Numbered from the stretch's first letter, positions 35,759-43,980 are shown. The stretch is DNA of 45,510 nt from Erysipelotrichaceae bacterium (GCA_017397025.1 JAFQKG010000178.1:1-45510), one strand, 5' to 3'. Notes: generated by a model from the sequence alone, not told the origin. Numbers and translations: made by a program.

Positions 35759-36166
35759 TTAAAAGTGAAGTTCATAACGGATTCCATCATCATAAAGAAC
35801 CCCTGTTTTTAGATGAACGCATAGAAGGACAATCTTTTTGTCTGTTTCATCAATATGACCTTCTTGAATCCAGTTTTCAAAAGATGTTTTCAGTTTTTTA
35901 TAGATAGGAAGGTTTTCTTCTTTTAAGACATGACCTAGATTTTCTGCAAAACCATGACCATTGAACCATTCTCCGCAGATAGCAACTTGTGGATTGTGTT
36001 CAATTTGTTTCATTTTGGATGATTGATCATGTGTAATCATATAAAAGCATCCATCCTGATACACACTGTTGACAGCACGAACATAAGGCACATTGTTTTC
36101 AGATGTTGCTAATGAAATCAGACGGTCATGACCAAAACGTTCATTCATTATTTTTTGTGGTTCCAT
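35759..36166 (-). CDS. Pyridoxamine 5'-phosphate oxidase-like flavin-binding protein
   Basis: Split-barrel FMN-binding family, 135 aa, like the general-stress/PNPOx-related proteins. N-terminal ISLATSENNVPYVRAVN and FYMITHDQSSKMKQIEHNPQVAICG are the family core. No catalytic role can be assigned. SD AGGAGTC. Lies 25 nt before mupG on the same strand. Confidence 0.85.
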   Translation of the reverse strand: MEPQKIMNERFGHDRLISLATSENNVPYVRAVNSVYQDGCFYMITHDQSSKMKQIEHNPQVAICGEWFNGHGFAENLGHVLKEENLPIYKKLKTSFENWIQEGHIDETDKKIVLLCVHLKTGVLYDDGIRYELHF

Positions 36167-36261
36167 AGGAAGACTCCTTTTGCAATGAAATTGATTTGTT
36201 CAAAAAAATTATACTGAGTTTTATGATACTGAACAAGTCAATTAGTGAATCCACTGTCCGC

Positions 36262-36290
36262 AAAGGAAAAGAAAATCAGCTTTCGCTGAT
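36262..36290 (-). terminator. Terminator of the XRE/TPR regulator gene
   Basis: AAATCAGC with GCTGATTT over a short loop, followed by TCTTTTC on the minus strand; overlaps the coding end. Confidence 0.7.
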
Positions 36291-37280
36291 TTGATGATGA
36301 AATTCCTGTTGATATGACTGCATCAGCTTTTGTTTAAGATCCTGAATGAAATCAGTGTCTTGCGGTTTAAATGACATATGCTGATAGAGTGGCGAAGAGG
36401 TAAAGCTGGAAATCGTATCAATACACTCAATCATTTCTTTGAACAACTCTTCTGCTTTTGCAATGTCTTTATCTGCAGTGGCTAAATCCAGCTGACAGGC
36501 AACTTCGTGATATCTGCCCATTTCAAAAATTCGAGCTAGCTGGACCATTTTGTTTGTCAGAATCTTCGATTTCTGCAAGTCATTCTGCGTAATTGATATT
36601 GCATTCATTGAAGCAAAGATTGTTGAAATTAGCTGATACTCCTGGAAAAGAAGTTCTTCATAAAGCTTTAGCGCCTCTTCAGTTTTACCTGTTTTTTCAT
36701 AAAGAAATGCCTGATACTGTTTTCTAAGAGGGTTCTGAGTTGAAAAGAACTGCAGGATTTCTTCTGCCTGATTGTATTGTCCGTCATTCAAGAAGCGATG
36801 ATATAAGGAAGTAGCAGCATGGAAGCGTACAGTTTCATCTTGGCTTTGAAGAAGATGGTTAAACCAATTGTGAATTTGGTTTTCGATTTCAGATGTTCTT
36901 ATTTCTTCGTGTGTTAAACAAAAAGCATTTGCTAGTACAGCCATCTGCAAAATCAAAGAATCACAGTTGGGATACATGTGAACTTTTTGAAGCATCCATT
37001 TCCAAGCATCATCAAAAGACTGATGTTGAAGTCGATGGTTTGCTTCTTTAGCAAGATTTTCAATATCCTTGTTTGAAAGCTGACGTTCAAAAGACAAAAG
37101 TGTATCCAATGAAATCTCTAAAAGACGTGCCAGCGGAGCAAGCAGGCTAATGTCTGGACAGGAAATGCCGTTCTCCCACTTGTTGACAGCAGGGGTTGAA
37201 ATACCTAGAGCAGATGCCATTTCTTCCTGAGTCATATTTTTCTGTTTGCGATAAAATCGAATTGTATCTTTTAACTCCAT
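36276..37280 (-). CDS. XRE-family regulator with TPR-like C-terminal domain
   Basis: A 334-aa protein. N-terminal HTH (residues 5-62: MTQEEMASALGISTPAVNKWENG) is a Cro/C1-type DNA-binding domain. Residues about 80-320 are all-helical, with TPR-like repeats (EKTGKTEEALKLYEELLFQ, NDGQYNQAEEILQFF). Such C-terminal domains can bind peptides or partner proteins. The promoter region holds an inverted repeat, so autoregulation is plausible. Target genes unknown. Confidence 0.88.
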   Translation of the reverse strand: MELKDTIRFYRKQKNMTQEEMASALGISTPAVNKWENGISCPDISLLAPLARLLEISLDTLLSFERQLSNKDIENLAKEANHRLQHQSFDDAWKWMLQKVHMYPNCDSLILQMAVLANAFCLTHEEIRTSEIENQIHNWFNHLLQSQDETVRFHAATSLYHRFLNDGQYNQAEEILQFFSTQNPLRKQYQAFLYEKTGKTEEALKLYEELLFQEYQLISTIFASMNAISITQNDLQKSKILTNKMVQLARIFEMGRYHEVACQLDLATADKDIAKAEELFKEMIECIDTISSFTSSPLYQHMSFKPQDTDFIQDLKQKLMQSYQQEFHHQISES

Positions 37281-37307
37281 AATAACCTCCTTGTTGGGCC
37301 CAGTTTT

Positions 37308-37341
37308 ATTGTAGCAAACAAAAAGAGACTCAACAATTGAG
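37308..37341 (-). promoter_or_regulatory. Promoter and inverted repeat before the XRE/TPR gene
   Basis: -35 TTGTTG (37331-37336), 17-bp spacer, -10 TACAAT (37308-37313). The perfect inverted repeat CTCAACAATTGAG (37329-37341) covers the -35 box, as expected for an operator. Confidence 0.6.
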
Positions 37342-37379
37342 GAAATGTTAACAAATAAATCATATTAATTAACTAATAG

Positions 37380-38243
37380 TTAAAAGAGTGTGAGCTGTTC
37401 AGATTGTGAAGGAAATTCATGAAGGAACTTAAACACTTCTTCAGTGCCAAATAGAATGTCATTTTGCGTACAGAATGTACGACAAAATGACATGAGTTCA
37501 GAGTTTCTTTCGCTAACAATCTCATAAGCATTGCCATATTTTTTCTGGTACATCTGCTTTATCCCTGGGAAAAGACGATCCAGAGCAGCATAGAAATACT
37601 CTCGATTTCCCTCTCTCAGAGTGAGTCCCATGCCAAAACATAAGATTGCCTGAACCCCTGCATCCTTACAGGCAATTAAAAGAAATTCAATGTTTTCCTT
37701 TGTGTCATTGATGTAAGGAAGAATCGGACACAGCCAAACGACAGTAGGAATGTTGTGACTTTTTAGAATCTTTAAAGTTTCAATACGTTCTTTTGTTGTA
37801 GAGACATATGGCTCAATTTTTTGGCACAATGCATCATCATAAGTTGTAAGTGTCATCTGAACAACACACTTTGATTTTTGATGAATACTTTTGAGTAAAT
37901 CAAGGTCACGAAGAATATCAGATGATTTGGTCTGAATAGCTAAGCCAAACCCATATCGATCAATGATTTCAAGGCATTTTCGTGTCAGCTTTAGTGTTTT
38001 TTCACAATGCATGTAAGGATCACACATTGATCCAGTACCAATCATGCATTTTTTTCTTTTTGCGCGCAGTGCACGTTCCAACAATTCAGGAGCATTCAGC
38101 TTTACTTCGATATCTTCAAAATCGTGGTCCATTTGATAACATGTGCTTCTTGAGTCACAATAAATGCAGCCATGAGTACATCCGCGGTAGATGTTTATGC
38201 CATTATGAGTGGAGAGGATTCCTTTTGCCTGAATGAAATGCAT
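37380..38243 (-). CDS. Radical SAM protein (SPL-type, CxxxCxxC)
   Basis: A 287-aa radical SAM enzyme. The cluster motif is CTHGCIYC (C22, C26, C29), followed by the SAM-binding-like MIGTGSMCDPY. The ordering and spacing resemble the Rv2578c/spore photolyase-like family. Extra cysteines (FCRTFC) near the C-terminus may hold another cluster or be structural. A 17-bp hairpin is encoded in this C-terminal part. Reaction unknown. SD AGAAGGTCAGCTT. Confidence 0.87.
   Translation of the reverse strand: MHFIQAKGILSTHNGINIYRGCTHGCIYCDSRSTCYQMDHDFEDIEVKLNAPELLERALRAKRKKCMIGTGSMCDPYMHCEKTLKLTRKCLEIIDRYGFGLAIQTKSSDILRDLDLLKSIHQKSKCVVQMTLTTYDDALCQKIEPYVSTTKERIETLKILKSHNIPTVVWLCPILPYINDTKENIEFLLIACKDAGVQAILCFGMGLTLREGNREYFYAALDRLFPGIKQMYQKKYGNAYEIVSERNSELMSFCRTFCTQNDILFGTEEVFKFLHEFPSQSEQLTLF
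37456..37493. repeat. Near-perfect inverted repeat within the radical SAM gene
   Basis: ATGTCATTTTG (37456-37466) and CGTACA (37467-37472) pair with TGTACG (37476-37481) and CAAAATGACAT (37483-37493), giving 17 bp with one bulged base and a 3-nt loop. It is inside the coding sequence and encodes FCRTFCTQND. Confidence 0.8.
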
Positions 38244-38258
38244 AAGCTGACCTTCTTT

Positions 38259-38657
38259 CTATAATATATGCAGAGAAATAATGTTCTGTATAAGAATATG
38301 AGTGCCATCAATAAGTATTAATTGGTGATAAAGCTCATCTATTTTTTTAACTTGACCTGTTATTTTCAGATAATGCCCTCCCTTTTTTCTTGAATCGGGT
38401 TCAAAATAAATCATTTCGACAGCATGATTCAAATTCTGTTTCAGTATTTTAAGCTGATCGTTGATATCTGCAATCTGGTCTTCTCCTAGAAAGATTTGTG
38501 AATCAGTCCAGCGAGCAGCTTCTTTTACCGATTCCTCATAGCCTGTCAATGCAGCAAAAGGAGAAAACTGTGCTGCACGGTTTGTGATGGGCATCCTACG
38601 ATGAGTTTTTGAATCTGGGTGGGGAAGAAAAATCAAATCTGAATATTTGTTTTTCAT
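38259..38657 (-). CDS. YolD-like protein
   Basis: A 132-aa protein. N-terminal FLPHPDSKTHRRMPITNRAAQFSPFAALTGYEE is the YolD-like family core (B. subtilis YolD accompanies UvrX). C-terminal half has FEPDSRKKGGHYLKITGQVKKID. Its ATG overlaps the polymerase stop by 4 nt, with GGAGG in the polymerase end, so it is translationally coupled. Presumed partner of the polymerase; biochemical role unknown. Confidence 0.88.
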   Translation of the reverse strand: MKNKYSDLIFLPHPDSKTHRRMPITNRAAQFSPFAALTGYEESVKEAARWTDSQIFLGEDQIADINDQLKILKQNLNHAVEMIYFEPDSRKKGGHYLKITGQVKKIDELYHQLILIDGTHILIQNIISLHIL

Positions 38658-40180
38658 GCTCGGTGTCCTCCAATCTGTTCGTTTCTTTGAATCATGGTCG
38701 CTCCCTCTTCAAAATTATTCAATTTCAATATTTTGTTTTTTCCATATTTTCTTTTGATTTCTAGCAATGTTTTCTGAAGGTTTCTCTCTTTTTCTAACTG
38801 AACTTTTTCTTTTTCACTACGTTCTTTTAGTGTTGTGAAATCAGAAAAAAGGCTAATTTGATCAAATGCAAATTCATTGTGAGCTTCTGATTCAGGAAGA
38901 ACGTTGCAGGCTGTCATCATGATGCGTCGTGTAAGGAGCCGAGAATCTACAATTCGATCATAAAGCTCTGTAAAAGCATGGGTAATCAAAGTAATAGAGG
39001 CTGTTCTAATAGGTAAGTGAGTTGTACCATGGGCGTGTTTTGGAATCTTCCTTCCGTAAAAATCAGTCTTGATTTCTCCAGTAACAAAATTTCTTAGGAC
39101 GGGATTTTTAAGATTATCAATATCATAACCGATAGTTAATACAAATTGGCTGCTGACAAGACCTTTATCTAAAAGATCAAGCGCAAGCTGTTCAGACATT
39201 TCCTGAACAACCATTCGAGTTTTGTCACTGGTATAAGCACAATGAAGGACTTGTCCGGTACCGACAGAATTGTTAGAGGGCTGGTAGGATTTAATGTCTT
39301 TCATAGTGCAGGGCTCCCATCCCCAGGCGTGATCAATCAAAAGTTCTGCGTTGATTCCAAACATCTGATAGAGAAGGTCTTCATTGTAAAATTCATGAGA
39401 TTTCCCAACAGAACAGCGTGCAATATCTCCCATCGTGTAAATTCCATTCTCTTCCAGCTTTTTGGAAATTCCATGTCCAATTCTCCAAAAATCAGTCAGT
39501 GGCTGATGATGCCATAAAGTTTTACGGTAAGTGAATTCATCCAGTTCGGCAATTCGGACACCATATTTATCAGGTTCAGCATGTTTTGCTAAAATGTCTA
39601 AAGCAACTTTACAGAGATAAAGATTGGTCCCAATTCCTGCAGTAGCAGTGATACCAGTTGTAGTTTGAACATCTTGAATCATAAGAGATGCATACTCACG
39701 GGAGGTCATTCCAGAATGCTTTAAGTATGGAGCTAAATCGATGAAAACTTCATCAATGGAGTAGACATGAATATCTTCAAAAGCGACATATTTCAGATAA
39801 ATCTGAACAATTTGTGCACTTACTTCCATATAACGTGCCATTCTTGGCGGAGCAGCAATGTAGGTCATTTCAAGGTTTGGGTTTTGATCCAATTCATCTA
39901 ATTGATGAGATTTTCCAGTTAATTTCCCATAAGGAGTCTTAAGTTTTCGTGTCTGATTGATTTCTTTTAGCTTTTGGTTGACTTCAAACAAGCGTGCTCT
40001 TGAGGAAAAACCCAAAGATTTCATTGCTGGGGTTGCAGCTAAACAAATGGTTTTTTCTGTTCTTTCAGCATCAGCGACAACAAGGCAGGCAGACATAGGA
40101 TCCAGATCACGATCTCGACATTCTACAGAGGCGTAGAAAGATTTCAAGTCAATGGCAAGATAGATGCTATTTTCACTCAT
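38654..40180 (-). CDS. Y-family DNA polymerase (UvrX/DinB-like)
   Basis: Translesion polymerase, 508 aa, longer than DinB and similar to UvrX. Catalytic residues: AIDLKSFYASVECRDRD (first Asp) and VYSIDEVFIDL (Asp-Glu). SACLVVADAERTEKTICLAATPAMK is typical of the UvrX branch. C-terminal region has FDQISLFSDF, resembling a beta-clamp-binding motif. ATG 40180 follows GGAGGT with a 6-nt spacer; the preceding TTG is too close. No LexA box of the GAAC-N4-GTTC type was seen upstream. Confidence 0.93.
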   Translation of the reverse strand: MSENSIYLAIDLKSFYASVECRDRDLDPMSACLVVADAERTEKTICLAATPAMKSLGFSSRARLFEVNQKLKEINQTRKLKTPYGKLTGKSHQLDELDQNPNLEMTYIAAPPRMARYMEVSAQIVQIYLKYVAFEDIHVYSIDEVFIDLAPYLKHSGMTSREYASLMIQDVQTTTGITATAGIGTNLYLCKVALDILAKHAEPDKYGVRIAELDEFTYRKTLWHHQPLTDFWRIGHGISKKLEENGIYTMGDIARCSVGKSHEFYNEDLLYQMFGINAELLIDHAWGWEPCTMKDIKSYQPSNNSVGTGQVLHCAYTSDKTRMVVQEMSEQLALDLLDKGLVSSQFVLTIGYDIDNLKNPVLRNFVTGEIKTDFYGRKIPKHAHGTTHLPIRTASITLITHAFTELYDRIVDSRLLTRRIMMTACNVLPESEAHNEFAFDQISLFSDFTTLKERSEKEKVQLEKERNLQKTLLEIKRKYGKNKILKLNNFEEGATMIQRNEQIGGHRA

Positions 40181-40229
40181 CAAGTTACCTCCTTGAAAGA
40201 AAAAGTAAAGCAGATAAACTGCGTTGACT

Positions 40230-40290
40230 GCTTCCTTGTATGTTTATTATAAGATAACTAGATTTATTTTCAAGTATTGACAAATGGAAA
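40230..40290 (-). promoter_or_regulatory. Promoter of the Y-polymerase/YolD operon
   Basis: On the minus strand TTGAAA, 16-bp spacer and TATAAT lie about 50 nt upstream of the polymerase start. Both boxes are near consensus. Confidence 0.55.
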
Positions 40291-40320
40291 TAATTGAAAA
40301 CACAGTTCAATAAAGAACTG
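40289..40320 (-). terminator. Terminator of the XRE membrane protein gene
   Basis: CACAGTTC with GAACTGTG over a 6-nt loop, then TTTTC on the minus strand, right after the stop. Confidence 0.75.
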
Positions 40321-40322
40321 TG

Positions 40323-41354
40323 CTATAGAAATAAGATTGAGATAACAATGCAAATCAACAAGGGAATGGCCAAATTGGCTAAATCGGATGAGTTATGAGA
40401 TGTTTTTAAGCGTTGATCCATATCGTAATTCATCTCAGAGAGTTCATTAGAGACATCCATACCTATTTTAAATTCGAATGTTCGGAAGCTGATGCCATCA
40501 GAATAAACATAGATTAGACCGATGACTGCAATGCCAATCCATAAATATAGCTGGATATTCAGTTGATAAAATGTACAGATCCCAAAAATAGAGAATATCA
40601 ATAGATTCCAAAAAGCAAGAAATATTTTATAGGATAAATAAGCGTGAGAATGTTTAGAAAGCTTAGAAATAAATTTTAAGCCAAGTACAATTAGAAAAAC
40701 AGAGATAGAAATTAGAAAGGGAGTAACCTTGTTGATTTCTTGTGTCAATAAAATCGTAGTAAGAGAATTATGATCCGAACTAAGAACAGGAATAATATGA
40801 TAAGCGCCATTTCCGGAATAGCAAAGAACTAAAACAGCATAGAGGATAAGTGAAATAATCCAATGTATCCATGAATTAGAAATCAAAAACACTCCAATAA
40901 AAATCAGGAATACAAAAGACGTGATGTAAAGCAGCGCAGCAGGGAGACTTTTAGGAAATATTTCAGGAAAGCAAGAAGGAAAAGCAAAAAACTGAATGAA
41001 ATAAAGAACAATGGTACTTAAAATAAGTCCACATGCTTTAAGAATTGATTGAATAGGTAGATTACGCTGCATTTTTGAAATAGTAATTGTTTTTTGAACA
41101 ATTTTTTCCATCTCAACAGGTTCAATTTGAGCAGGTAAATGCTTTCCCTGAAGCAATTCAGCTGTACTAACACCTAGTACTTCTGCAATAGGCATGAGTA
41201 GGTTGATGTCGGGAAGACTGACGCCCGTTTCCCATTTGCTGACAGCTTTAGCAGAAATGTTCAATTTTTTAGCTAAATCTTGTTGAGTCATGCCCTTTTC
41301 TTTTCGGATTTCTGCGATAAAGCTTCCAAATTGTTTTTTGTCGATATTTTCCAT
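40323..41354 (-). CDS. XRE-family regulator fused to a membrane domain
   Basis: A 343-aa protein. Residues 8-68 are an HTH (GMTQQDLAKKLNISAKAVSKWETG). Residues about 100-343 hold around seven hydrophobic helices, including the last LAIPLLICIVISILFL. Start 41354 follows AGAGGTAAGCC; an open frame extends 55 codons upstream, but it would include the promoter. A consensus promoter (41373-41401) precedes it. It may sense a membrane or envelope signal and control the divergent azlCD; target not shown. Confidence 0.88.
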   Translation of the reverse strand: MENIDKKQFGSFIAEIRKEKGMTQQDLAKKLNISAKAVSKWETGVSLPDINLLMPIAEVLGVSTAELLQGKHLPAQIEPVEMEKIVQKTITISKMQRNLPIQSILKACGLILSTIVLYFIQFFAFPSCFPEIFPKSLPAALLYITSFVFLIFIGVFLISNSWIHWIISLILYAVLVLCYSGNGAYHIIPVLSSDHNSLTTILLTQEINKVTPFLISISVFLIVLGLKFISKLSKHSHAYLSYKIFLAFWNLLIFSIFGICTFYQLNIQLYLWIGIAVIGLIYVYSDGISFRTFEFKIGMDVSNELSEMNYDMDQRLKTSHNSSDLANLAIPLLICIVISILFL

Positions 41355-41372
41355 AGGCTTACCTCTGATTAA

Positions 41373-41401
41373 ATTGTAAGAGAAAGGCAAAAATGGGTCA
41401 A
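41373..41401 (-). promoter_or_regulatory. Promoter of the XRE membrane protein
   Basis: TTGACC (plus 41396-41401), 17-bp spacer and TACAAT (plus 41373-41378) on the minus strand. Confidence 0.75.
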
Positions 41402-41502
41402 CCGATAGATAGTCGATATGTAAAAAAAGGAAATTAACTGCTAATAGAGAATCAATAGTGATACAATAAGATTCATAAAGAAAAATTTGAGGGGGAAAAA
41501 TC

Positions 41503-42225
41503 ATGACTCTTGTTGACAAAGAGGCTTTTCAAAAAGGTATAAAAGATGGAATTCCGATAGCGCTGGGATATGCTGCTGTATCTTTTGCACTGGGGATTGC
41601 AGCCAGAAATCATGGATTCAGCTGGTTAGAAGCAACTGTCATGAGCCTTATGAACAACACTTCAGCAGGTGAGTTTGCAGCTTTAGAGTTGATTCGGGTG
41701 AATGCTCCTTATGCAGAACTGGCATTAACACAGCTTATTATTAATCTAAGATATCTTTTGATGTCGTGTGCTTTATCACAAAAGCTGGATGAACATCTTC
41801 CATTTTATCATCGCTTTTTAATAGGATTTGATGTGACAGATGAAATATTTGGCATTTCCATAGGATATCCCGGGAAATTAAATCCATTTTACAGTTATGG
41901 AGCAATGGCGATATCAATTCCCTGCTGGGCATTTGGAACCTGTATGGGTGTGCTTTTAGGGAATGTTTTACCCCAGAGTATTGTTTCGGCTTTAAGTGTT
42001 GCACTATATGGCATGTTTTTGGCTATTGTAATTCCACCTGCTAGAGAATCTAAAGTGTTGGCGTCAGTTGTGCTTGTTTCAATGGCTGCAAGTATCGTGT
42101 TTGACTGGATTCCGTTCCTATCATGGGTGAGCGGAGGAATGAAAATCATTGTACTGACTGTCCTCCTTTCTTTAGGTGCAGCCATCTTATTCCCAATTGA
42201 GGAGGAAGTGTCGCATGAGAAATAA
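41503..42225 (+). CDS. azlC: AzlC family branched-chain amino acid exporter subunit
   Basis: Membrane subunit of the AzlCD exporter, 240 aa. DGIPIALGYAAVSFALGIAARN at the N-terminus, NNTSAGEFAALEL and LRYLLMSCALSQKL are family hallmarks. About seven helices. SD GAGGGGGAAAAATC. The divergent XRE membrane protein starts 148 nt away. Works with the AzlD subunit overlapping by 11 nt. Confidence 0.93.
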   Translation: MTLVDKEAFQKGIKDGIPIALGYAAVSFALGIAARNHGFSWLEATVMSLMNNTSAGEFAALELIRVNAPYAELALTQLIINLRYLLMSCALSQKLDEHLPFYHRFLIGFDVTDEIFGISIGYPGKLNPFYSYGAMAISIPCWAFGTCMGVLLGNVLPQSIVSALSVALYGMFLAIVIPPARESKVLASVVLVSMAASIVFDWIPFLSWVSGGMKIIVLTVLLSLGAAILFPIEEEVSHEK

Positions 42226-42520
42226 AGTATTGTTTGCAATTCTTGTTATGGCAGCAGTTACTTATCTGATTCGAGTACTTCCGCTTATCTTTTTAAGAAA
42301 ACCAATTAAAAGCCGTATATTTAAATCTTTTCTATATTATGTACCTTATGTGACATTGTCAGTAATGACGGTGCCAGCAATCTTTACAGCAACATCAAGT
42401 CCTATTTCTGGTGGGGTTGGATTGATTACCGCAGTTGTGCTGGCTTACAGAAAAGCATCGCTTATTCAGGTTGCAAGCATTGCATGTGTTGCGGTATATT
42501 TGATAGAGTTTATTCTCTAA
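42215..42520 (+). CDS. azlD: AzlD domain protein
   Basis: Small membrane subunit of AzlCD, 101 aa, three to four helices. Contains YLIRVLPLIFLRKPI, the typical start of the family, and YVPYVTLSVMTVPAIFTAT. Start ATG 42215 is preceded by GAGGAGG inside azlC; a longer upstream frame overlaps azlC further without an SD. Confidence 0.92.
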   Translation: MRNKVLFAILVMAAVTYLIRVLPLIFLRKPIKSRIFKSFLYYVPYVTLSVMTVPAIFTATSSPISGGVGLITAVVLAYRKASLIQVASIACVAVYLIEFIL

Positions 42521-42529
42521 GAGACTGTA

Positions 42530-42557
42530 TTGCAATTTTAACTGAATCGAATATACT
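42530..42557 (+). promoter_or_regulatory. Promoter of the antisense RNA
   Basis: TTGCAA (42530-42535), 16-bp spacer, TATACT (42552-42557). Transcription would begin near 42563. Confidence 0.65.
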
Positions 42558-42562
42558 ATAGG

Positions 42563-42668
42563 TGAAGGGTTGCTTAGAGCTACCCGTCATGCGTTATCTC
42601 TTACAAGAGAAACGGTGGACAGATAAAGACTGAGTTGGTTTCTGAGGCCGTGATTCAGTCTTTTTTCT
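42563..42668 (+). ncRNA. Putative antisense RNA antitoxin (RatA/RNAII-like)
   Basis: A consensus-like promoter, then about 105 nt with a 5' hairpin (GGGT-t-GCT-tag-AGC-t-ACCC, 42567-42585), a second small hairpin (TCTCTT/AAGAGA, 42597-42610), and a 9-bp terminator stem (AAAGACTGA 42625-42633 with TCAGTCTTT 42655-42663) followed by T's. The 3' part is antisense to the last 25 codons of the small membrane peptide gene, the layout of Fst/TxpA-type type I systems. Confidence 0.65.
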
Positions 42669-42782
42669 TTTGAAATCTATAATCAGAAGTACAACAGTGA
42701 TGATGTCACATATACATGTGAATACAATGCACACATTGGAAATTGAAAAAGAAGTCAGAAGTTCTATGTAAATTGTGATCAT
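42594..42782 (-). CDS. Putative type I toxin: small single-pass membrane peptide
   Basis: A 62-aa peptide. MITIYIELL followed by a hydrophobic run (VCIVFTCICDIITVVLLII) and a basic tail DFKRKKTESRP matches the general plan of Fst/TxpA/BsrG-class toxins: one membrane helix, then positively charged residues. The start ATG 42782 has GGAGGG 6 nt upstream; an earlier ATG overlaps the SD. Its 3' coding end is covered by an antisense transcription unit. Toxicity is inferred, not shown. Confidence 0.65.
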   Translation of the reverse strand: MITIYIELLTSFSISNVCIVFTCICDIITVVLLIIDFKRKKTESRPQKPTQSLSVHRFSCKR

Positions 42783-42879
42783 AGAAAGCCCTCCTTTCAT
42801 TCATGTGGTATGCATAAAGTCCAGACGGGCAAGCTTAAACAAATCCCTTCAATCTATTCTTGTATAGAATTGATGAAAA

Positions 42880-42912
42880 CCTAAAAAAATCCCAACATTT
42901 TGTTGAGATTTT
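42880..42912 (-). terminator. Terminator of the ElaA-like GNAT gene
   Basis: ATCCCAACA with TGTTGAGAT (one G-U pair) over a short loop, followed on the minus strand by seven T. Confidence 0.75.
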
Positions 42913-43348
42913 ACTTTGTAAATGTCATTTGAATGTGCGGGATGCCATCTTCAAGGAACTCATCTGAAGTTTGGATAAAACCTTGTTTTTCATAGAATGT
43001 TTTAGCATATGTTTGGGCTTCAATAATAATTTTCTCTGCCTGGTAGATTTCCTTTGCGGCTTGGATACCAGCTTTTAGAATCAGTGTACCTAATCCTTGT
43101 CTTCTATATTTAGCAATTACCCTTCCAATACTAACTTCATCAAAAGAAATTCCTTTTTCAATCACTCTAAGATAAGCGACAATTTCATCTTGTTCTTTGA
43201 GAAACACATGAAGTGAACGCTTATCTTTGTCATCAATATCAGGATAAATGCAATTCTGTTCGATAATAAAGACCTCAGCTCTGAGTTTAAGGATCTCATA
43301 CAATTCATCTATGTTTAATTCATAAAAAGACTTAATTATGGTTTTCAT
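42911..43348 (-). CDS. ElaA-like GNAT acetyltransferase
   Basis: N-acetyltransferase, 145 aa. N-terminal YEILKLRAEVFIIEQNCIYPDIDDKD is the ElaA hallmark. Acetyl-CoA loop in KYRRQGLGTLI, and FYEKQGF near the end. Start overlaps the NUDIX gene by 17 nt, with its SD (AGAAAGAAGAT) inside that gene, so the two are translated from one message. Substrate unknown. Confidence 0.92.
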   Translation of the reverse strand: MKTIIKSFYELNIDELYEILKLRAEVFIIEQNCIYPDIDDKDKRSLHVFLKEQDEIVAYLRVIEKGISFDEVSIGRVIAKYRRQGLGTLILKAGIQAAKEIYQAEKIIIEAQTYAKTFYEKQGFIQTSDEFLEDGIPHIQMTFTK

Positions 43349-43856
43349 GATAATCTTCTTTCTGTTTCAAATAGATTCGATACAATGCGTGCATGGTATT
43401 TCCTGGACGTTCAGGAAAGAAATAGTTTCTAGCTTCTATTGAAGAAAACCATTCGGCATTTTGAACTTCACACGAAAGTGAAAACTCTTGTTTTTTTGCG
43501 TGGCCAATGAACCCATGCATTAGCTGACCTCTTTTTTCAAACCAATAAGTCCCTGCATAATCCAGTCTTTCTAACTCAATTCCAAGTTCTTCTTTCACTT
43601 CACGACGGGCACATTCTTCTGCATTTTCTCCAGGAGTGATGTAGCCAGAAACAAAGGTTTTATGAATTGTAGAAAGATGAGGCTGTGTAAGAAGTGCAAT
43701 TTCATCCTGTTCATTCGCAACTAATACAATGATGCAGCTCGCAAAGGAATCGAACCAATAAGTTTCACAGCTGGTGCAGTAAGGTACAAGACCATCATCC
43801 CCTGCTTCTTTGTCAATTAGTTTCTGTCCGCATTCCGGACAGTATTTATAATGCAT
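43332..43856 (-). CDS. NUDIX hydrolase with zinc ribbon (NudC-like)
   Basis: A 174-aa protein. N-terminal four-cysteine ribbon (CPEC and CTSC) precedes the NUDIX box GYITPGENAEECARREVKEELGIE. Hydrolyses a nucleoside diphosphate derivative; the zinc ribbon suggests NADH pyrophosphatase relatives, but it is shorter than NudC and lacks a clear SQPWPFPxS motif. SD AGGGAGAA. First gene of a two-gene unit with the GNAT. Confidence 0.88.
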   Translation of the reverse strand: MHYKYCPECGQKLIDKEAGDDGLVPYCTSCETYWFDSFASCIIVLVANEQDEIALLTQPHLSTIHKTFVSGYITPGENAEECARREVKEELGIELERLDYAGTYWFEKRGQLMHGFIGHAKKQEFSLSCEVQNAEWFSSIEARNYFFPERPGNTMHALYRIYLKQKEDYHENHN

Positions 43857-43980
43857 AGTTTTTCTCCCTGTTCTTTATGGATTTATGATAGAAATTTTAA
43901 GTTCAAGAGTCAAGTAAAAGAGATTTCTTTGACTATGAAAGTATGTTATGATAGTTCTATATTTTTTAGCAGGTAATTGT

